Part shown: positions 27,705-31,069 of the stretch, piece by piece
Layout: every line of letters starts with the position of its first letter
Numbering within the stretch: position 1 is the first letter of the stretch
Virus record (IMG/VR): IMGVR_UViG_3300049846_000915
Span: 1-31,069 of that record
Reading direction: 5' to 3' (one strand)
Length of the DNA stretch: 31,069 nt
Source of the DNA: a virus
Translations under genes and position numbers: made by a program
Notes under the pieces: model-generated
Databases searched by the model: none
What the model saw: the letters and a program-made list of their open reading frames with translations, nothing else
Told to the model about the DNA's origin: nothing

Positions 27705-28138
27705 GGTTTCTTGACGTGTGCGACGTGGCGGCATTCGCGCTCCCAGCCTGGATGACGGTCTGCTAACTCCTTGAGACATACCCGCGCATTCGGGTCCGGT
27801 TTCGGGTTGCGGGTGATCTTTGTGCGAAATCGAGAGACGCCACGGCTTGCGAGGTAATCCACAACCCGACCGATAGATGGAAAACCGTTCGCCATTTTGT
27901 ACGCGACGATTTGCCGGGCGGCTACAGGTTGCCGGTCTTCTTCCAATGCGTGCAAGCGTAACGGGTTGGCAAGCCTTTCGTTGATCGCATTGGTTACGCG
28001 GTTCATGTAGATATGTAATCGGTGGTCAACTTCTAGTTCGCGGCGAGGTTCGTCCTCGGTTGCGGCTATAGACTTGCGTGCGATTGGCGTGCATTCTACG
28101 TCTTGAATGAACTCGTCGGGAAGTATTGTATTATTCAT
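27701..28138 (-). CDS. Hypothetical first gene of the cargo operon, 145 aa
   Basis: The start codon at 28138 lies 7 bases beyond the -10 of promoter P2, which would place the transcription start on or next to the ATG (leaderless mRNA). The protein has an acidic/polar N-terminus (DEFIQDVECTPIARKSIAATEDEPRRELEVD), a helix (YMNRVTNAINERLANPLRLHALEEDRQ), and then QIVAYKMANGFPSIGRVVDYLASRGVSRFR, which looks like a helix-turn-helix or other nucleic-acid-binding segment. It overlaps the methyltransferase by 4 bases. No family is recognised; its location suggests a regulator or the first enzyme of the cargo operon. Confidence 0.65.
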   Translation of the reverse strand: MNNTILPDEFIQDVECTPIARKSIAATEDEPRRELEVDHRLHIYMNRVTNAINERLANPLRLHALEEDRQPVAARQIVAYKMANGFPSIGRVVDYLASRGVSRFRTKITRNPKPDPNARVCLKELADRHPGWERECRHVAHVKKP

Positions 28139-28144
28139 TTGGGC

Positions 28145-28172
28145 ATTGTATGCGGGGTTCGGGGCGCGTCAA
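28145..28172 (-). promoter_or_regulatory. Promoter P2 for the cargo operon
   Basis: On the minus strand TTGACG (28167-28172), 16 bases, TACAAT (28145-28150). Each box differs from the sigma70 consensus at a single position. The 28138 ATG lies where transcription should start, so the first message may be leaderless. The -35 box is part of the duplicated 16-bp block. Confidence 0.7.
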
Positions 28173-28183
28173 GATTGGGTTTT
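28168..28183. repeat. 16-bp direct repeat, copy 1 (upstream of P2)
   Basis: GTCAAGATTGGGTTTT, identical to 28369-28384. Read on the minus strand it is AAAACCCAATCTTGAC and includes most of the -35 box of P2. Confidence 0.9.
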
Positions 28184-28202
28184 TAGTTATAGAAACGACA
28201 AA

Positions 28203-28225
28203 CCCCAGCGGTTAGGCTGGGGTCT
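28203..28225 (-). terminator. Intrinsic terminator
   Basis: Perfect stem CCCCAGC/GCTGGGG around a 6-base loop (28203-28209 and 28216-28222), extended by three flanking pairs, and followed on the minus strand by TTTGTCGTTTC, a moderately U-rich tail. It lies downstream of the terminase gene and P1 and upstream of P2. It would end the terminase mRNA and the candidate RNA. Confidence 0.7.
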
Positions 28226-28287
28226 GGCGTCCTCATCGGCTTGGTAGGCTTGGCCCACCGCACTTAGAGCGCATGATTCGGTCCCCT

Positions 28288-28309
28288 GTATTCAGTGGCC
28301 ACTGAATAC
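28288..28309. repeat. 22-bp perfect palindrome
   Basis: Half-site GTATTCAGTGG followed directly by its reverse complement, without a spacer. In DNA this is a perfect two-fold site of the type bound by dimeric regulators or cleaved by type II enzymes (it contains TGGCCA). In RNA it could make a 9-bp hairpin with a GGCC loop. Confidence 0.9.
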
Positions 28310-28345
28310 CAGGCAGATTGCCCCGAACGCAATCTTTAGGCTGGT

Positions 28346-28373
28346 ATTATATGCCATTTAGATACCCTGTCAA
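28346..28373 (-). promoter_or_regulatory. Promoter P1, perfect sigma70-type consensus
   Basis: On the minus strand TTGACA (28368-28373), 16 bases, TATAAT (28346-28351), both perfect. It is directed at the candidate RNA and the terminator at 28203. The -35 region overlaps the second copy of the duplicated 16-bp block. Confidence 0.75.
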
Positions 28374-28384
28374 GATTGGGTTTT
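28369..28384. repeat. 16-bp direct repeat, copy 2 (upstream of P1)
   Basis: Identical to 28168-28183. The two copies occupy the same place relative to the -10 boxes of P1 and P2, so a bound regulator could act on both. Confidence 0.9.
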
Positions 28385-28416
28385 GATACGTTGTATAAGT
28401 TATGAATCTTCATAAG

Positions 28417-30408
28417 TTATCGTCTTGGCCCTACGGTTCCGATTCGGCCGTATTTCGGTTTGCTGCGGGTTGCGGCTACGGTTTGGATGCCAGCCCTAAA
28501 CCGAGACAAGGCCAGAGCGTACCCGAAAACGTCCAACCAGTCGTGGCGGCGGCCTGAAACTTCCTTCCAATGCGCGGGAATTATTGTGCCGTCCGGTTTC
28601 TTCGTCTCGGCTACCCATACCTTACCACTCAGGTGTAAAAGTAAGGGTTCTTTAGATCGCAGTCCACGGGGCAGCATACCGGACGCGGGGGAGTAAGCTG
28701 GACGCAATAGGGACGCGTGTACCCAGCGGCGGACGGTATCTGAAAAAATGTTATGCAAGTATATGGGCCATCCGTCCGGCTGGCGCAATTCCACGAACGC
28801 TTTAGCCTCTGGCGGTAGGTCAGGGATTAGTTTACCGAGTCGCTTGAATCCTTCCTTATCGGCACCACGTACCGCCTGCCACCCACGCATGCCGCGTAGC
28901 CAGTTCACGATTTCGCTTGTTACGTCACCGTCACCAACGTCAATCCCGCGCATAATTGGAACCATTGCCTCGTCGCGGCCTTCCTTGCGCCAGCCTTGGT
29001 TGAATTTCGCGTCAAGTTCTACGTTCACGCGGCGGCGGTCGGCTGCGGTTGGTGGTCTTGTTGCTTGTCCGTTTGCATATGGGACTAAGAGTTCGTACCC
29101 CCAATCAACCACACACCACCGGTCATCTGGACCGATACCCGCCACGCCCCAATAATGCCGGTCGTCCTGCACGTCAACCGCCGCGACGAGATGCGTTACC
29201 CAATGTGGGACTACTCGCTTGTCGTAATCGCTAGCCATTGAGACTAGGGCTAATCCTTCGTTGGTAATGTCAGCTGCGCCAACCGGGTCTTTGAATGGTC
29301 GGCAGAGTTGGTCACGGTGGAATGAGCGCATCGGACCGTAATCTTGCTTGGCTAGTGCTCTAGTTGCTCGCCAGTGTTCCGCCGCAAGTTGGCCCATGCT
29401 TCGGAGACTAGAATCGAGTCCGGTCCATAATAGTCCGAACGCAACGGTCAGTGGTTCGGCTCCAATTACTGCGCCGGTCTTCTGGTCAACCTGCTGCCCG
29501 CTGTGTACGCAGCGCCAGTCACGCAATGCGCGTTGACGGTCGTCCTCGGTCCATAACACGGCACAGCCAGCACAGGTATAGCGTGCGCTTGCGATTGCCG
29601 CTGGCTCGTCTGTGTCCGAGTAGCTCACACGCTCCCACTCTAGGGCTTGCCAGTGTCCGCAATGGGGACATTTGAAATGCAAGCGGGTTTCAGTCGATTC
29701 TCGGTAAAAGGCCAGAATTATACTAGCGTCTTCGCCCTCATCGCCGTCCAGCTTGACGGTGGAGGTTAGAATTCGTATTGCCTTGTCCCCGTAGCTGTCG
29801 GCGCGTTTCAAGACTAGCTCAACGCGGTGCCGACTCGGGAAGCTGTCAACCTCGTCCACAGCCACTACCGCCGCAGTCACCGCAGCCTGTGCGCTTTCGC
29901 TTGAACCGCCGCCAGGGATTAGGTACAGGGTCCCCGCTCTTGCGTTAGTCTTTGGGTCGCGGAAGGTCACGAACTTAGGGGTCTGACTGCCCTTGCTGCC
30001 TTGTCCGCGATCTGGCAACCAGGCACCATAACCGGACTTGGCAATGGACGGTTGCAGCTTTCCGGCCCAACCCTCTTGCAGCTTTGTAAGCGTTGGTTGA
30101 CTATAGACGCACGGTTGACGTAAGACGGTAAGCGAACGCAAGAGCGGGACTAGAACGGTACTAAGACTCTTGCCGGTCTGGACCGCGCCAACCGCAATGA
30201 TGCGTTGCCACCGCCCGCTTGCTATTTCGCGCATGATTGCGTGGTGGGCGGGGTCGGCTTCCGGAGTATAACGCGAGTCGGCTAGCGGACCATCGGGAAT
30301 GGTGATCGTATGGCAATAGTCAGCGTACCCGATGGGACGCTGGGGCGGGAGCGCAACCGCCCGAGCTTGCCGGTTGAGGGCGGACAGGTCTGCGAATCCG
30401 TCACTCAT
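28417..30408 (-). CDS. Terminase large subunit (GpA-type), 663 aa
   Basis: This is the ATPase-nuclease that packages DNA into the procapsid. It has a Walker A-like loop GAVQTGKS (residues 74-81), a Walker B VVAVDEVDSF (181-190) with catalytic Glu, a zinc-ribbon-like pair CPHC (247-250) and CAGC (279-282), and a C-terminal nuclease domain whose first acidic residue is likely in LVAAVDVQDD (around 412), with further acids in GIDVGDGDV and HDWLDVFGYAL. This is the terminase_GpA family of lambda; such phages generally cut at cos sites. Its ATG overlaps the stop of a tiny ORF (ATGA). It is on the opposite strand from gpW and portal, which is unusual. Confidence 0.95.
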   Translation of the reverse strand: MSDGFADLSALNRQARAVALPPQRPIGYADYCHTITIPDGPLADSRYTPEADPAHHAIMREIASGRWQRIIAVGAVQTGKSLSTVLVPLLRSLTVLRQPCVYSQPTLTKLQEGWAGKLQPSIAKSGYGAWLPDRGQGSKGSQTPKFVTFRDPKTNARAGTLYLIPGGGSSESAQAAVTAAVVAVDEVDSFPSRHRVELVLKRADSYGDKAIRILTSTVKLDGDEGEDASIILAFYRESTETRLHFKCPHCGHWQALEWERVSYSDTDEPAAIASARYTCAGCAVLWTEDDRQRALRDWRCVHSGQQVDQKTGAVIGAEPLTVAFGLLWTGLDSSLRSMGQLAAEHWRATRALAKQDYGPMRSFHRDQLCRPFKDPVGAADITNEGLALVSMASDYDKRVVPHWVTHLVAAVDVQDDRHYWGVAGIGPDDRWCVVDWGYELLVPYANGQATRPPTAADRRRVNVELDAKFNQGWRKEGRDEAMVPIMRGIDVGDGDVTSEIVNWLRGMRGWQAVRGADKEGFKRLGKLIPDLPPEAKAFVELRQPDGWPIYLHNIFSDTVRRWVHASLLRPAYSPASGMLPRGLRSKEPLLLHLSGKVWVAETKKPDGTIIPAHWKEVSGRRHDWLDVFGYALALSRFRAGIQTVAATRSKPKYGRIGTVGPRR

Positions 30409-30491
30409 CTTTTACTTTTTCTCAGTCTACGAGGTAGATGATGCTCCCACTTACACGCGGGTTTCATGCCAGCTACAGATACTTTTATCAT
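30405..30491 (-). CDS. 28-aa basic ORF between the terminase genes
   Basis: The ORF MIKVSVAGMKPACKWEHHLP continues as RRLRKSKR. It starts five bases after the small terminase stop and ends by an ATGA overlap with the large terminase start. Its basic tail (RRLRKSKR) may bind nucleic acid. No strong ribosome site is seen. It may be a real micropeptide or a relay for translational coupling of the two terminase genes. Confidence 0.4.
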   Translation of the reverse strand: MIKVSVAGMKPACKWEHHLPRRLRKSKR

Positions 30492-30495
30492 GGGC

Positions 30496-30897
30496 TTACC
30501 CATTCGCTATCCGTTGCCGCACTAGCAGACATTGCGCCTCAATCGTCGATCTGATCTGGTCGCGCATGCTGGCGGGAATCTCGGGCGGGAGTGCGAGCGT
30601 GCATGCGTGTGGGAGTTGGTCTAGTTCGGATACCCAGCGCAGGTGTTCGGCTTCCAGGTTGTCTCGGACTTGTGCGGCCTGGACCAACGTGCCCTTGAGC
30701 GTGTCTAGTTCTAGTTGCCGCTTGAGTGCGTCTAGCTGCTCAGTGTCCGCCTTGGCCTGCTGTAGACGTAGCGTTGCGTCCTCTAGTGACTCGTCGGGGT
30801 TTGCGCGACGGTCTACGCCAGAGGGGAGGCGCGGGTATATGTTCTTGCGACCTGCAAGGGACTGGTGCGCTGGCGTTAAGTTTTCGCCTCTGGCCAT
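30496..30897 (-). CDS. Putative terminase small subunit, 133 aa
   Basis: The start is ATG 30897 (MARGENLTPAHQSLAGRKN), a base after the stop of the 51-aa gene; the frame to 30915 uses a TTG inside that gene. The protein has a basic N-terminus, then a long coiled-coil-like helix (DESLEDATLRLQQAKADTEQLDALKRQLELDTLKGTLVQAAQVRDNLEAEHLRWVSELDQL, residues 36-96) and a C-terminal helix. Position immediately upstream of the GpA-type large subunit, and the charged coiled coil, suggest a small terminase (DNA recognition) subunit; a classical helix-turn-helix is not evident. A DUF1441/Nu1-like relation is possible but unproven. Confidence 0.6.
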   Translation of the reverse strand: MARGENLTPAHQSLAGRKNIYPRLPSGVDRRANPDESLEDATLRLQQAKADTEQLDALKRQLELDTLKGTLVQAAQVRDNLEAEHLRWVSELDQLPHACTLALPPEIPASMRDQIRSTIEAQCLLVRQRIANG

Positions 30898-30898
30898 G

Positions 30899-31054
30899 TT
30901 ACAGGGGTATCCCAATTAATACGCCCACGCCCACGCCAACAACAAACGCCACCCATATACGCCAAGTGCCAAAAGAGCAATAGCTGTAATTATAGTTTGT
31001 TTGCCACCTGCTGTCCCATGTGGAATTATGCTGGTTGGTCGGTTCTTTGTCCAT
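30899..31054 (-). CDS. 51-aa membrane protein upstream of the terminase genes
   Basis: ATG 31054 has AAGGA at spacing about 7. The sequence MDKEPTNQHNSTWDSRWQTN is polar, then YNYSYCSFGTWRIW, and the C-terminal part VAFVVGVGVGVLIGIPL forms one membrane segment. It stops one base before the small terminase start. Its size and single span fit holin-like or other small phage membrane proteins, but the position upstream of the terminase is not typical for a holin. Function not assigned. Confidence 0.65.
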   Translation of the reverse strand: MDKEPTNQHNSTWDSRWQTNYNYSYCSFGTWRIWVAFVVGVGVGVLIGIPL

Positions 31055-31069
31055 GTTTATATCCTTGGT

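Larger units (their letters stand above)
28195..28341 (-). ncRNA. Candidate structured RNA between promoter P1 and its terminator
   Basis: Transcription from P1 would begin near 28337-28341 and end just beyond the terminator hairpin at 28203, giving about 140 nt without a convincing ORF. The predicted RNA starts with a hairpin, stem AGATTGC and GCAATCT around a 7-base loop (28315-28335), with an outer ACCAG/CTGGT pairing. A second element is a 9-bp stem with a GGCC loop (palindrome 28288-28309). The pairings of the first two elements partly exclude each other, so the RNA might switch. It ends in the terminator hairpin. No known RNA family is recognised. It could equally be the 3' UTR of the terminase transcript or an attenuator leader. 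Confidence 0.5.

Noticed and set aside
28190-28320. tRNA in the gap after the terminase
   Set aside because: GATTCGGTCC and a CCA-like end were checked, but no cloverleaf with 7-, 5- and 5-base stems could be built on either strand.
28195-28340. Hammerhead ribozyme in the same RNA
   Set aside because: CCGATGAG occurs instead of the core CTGATGA, and no matching GAAA is placed across a stem.
1-31069. Diversity-generating retroelement or CRISPR array
   Set aside because: No reverse transcriptase, template/variable repeat pair or regularly spaced repeat array was seen.

Overview
The window is a tailed double-stranded DNA phage genome (Caudoviricetes), or most of one, about 31 kb and moderately GC-rich. 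It carries a lambda-type packaging and head set: a GpA-type large terminase, a small terminase candidate, a gpW-like head-tail joining protein and a gpB-like portal. It also has an HK97-type prohead protease fused to a major capsid protein, a DUF2190-like decoration protein, tail genes, several fibre/appendage genes and candidate lysis genes. No integrase, repressor, DNA polymerase, tRNA, CRISPR array or insertion sequence was recognised. The host cannot be named from the sequence. A lipoprotein signal and a nonulosonate-type sugar gene point to a Gram-negative host, but only as an inference.

Layout. (1) 48-3443, minus strand: an early-type block of many tiny genes, mostly joined by 4-base ATGA overlaps, with a replication-initiator-like protein and a secreted 3D-domain protein. 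A 98-aa gene at its upstream end is bracketed by an 18-bp direct repeat. (2) 3547-18008, minus strand, transcribed towards low coordinates: decoration protein, neck/appendage proteins, a 974-aa repeat-rich fibre with its small partner, a membrane/lipoprotein pair, head-tail connector and tail proteins, a short tape-measure candidate, a large tail hub candidate and distal tail proteins. (3) 18072-20108, minus strand: the protease-capsid fusion, with a well-placed internal start. (4) 20136-20189: a 23-bp near-perfect inverted repeat between the divergent capsid and gpW/portal operons. (5) 20220-25004, plus strand: gpW, portal and five fibre or surface-type genes. (6) 25001-28138, minus strand: a cargo operon with a CMP-sugar synthetase family protein, a methyltransferase, a DUF115/GT42-like protein, small membrane and unknown proteins and a zinc-ribbon protein. 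(7) 28139-28416: a non-coding cassette with two near-consensus sigma70-type promoters that share a duplicated 16-bp block, a structured RNA candidate and an intrinsic terminator. (8) 28417-31054, minus strand: large terminase, a tiny ORF, small terminase candidate and a 51-aa membrane protein.

The most notable points are the promoter-RNA-terminator-promoter cassette after the terminase and the split of head genes into two divergent operons around a palindrome. Others are the probable dual translation of the capsid gene, the fibre whose internal repeats keep the protein sequence while scrambling codons, and the sugar-activation cargo operon. All family assignments come from motif recognition by eye; no database search was run.
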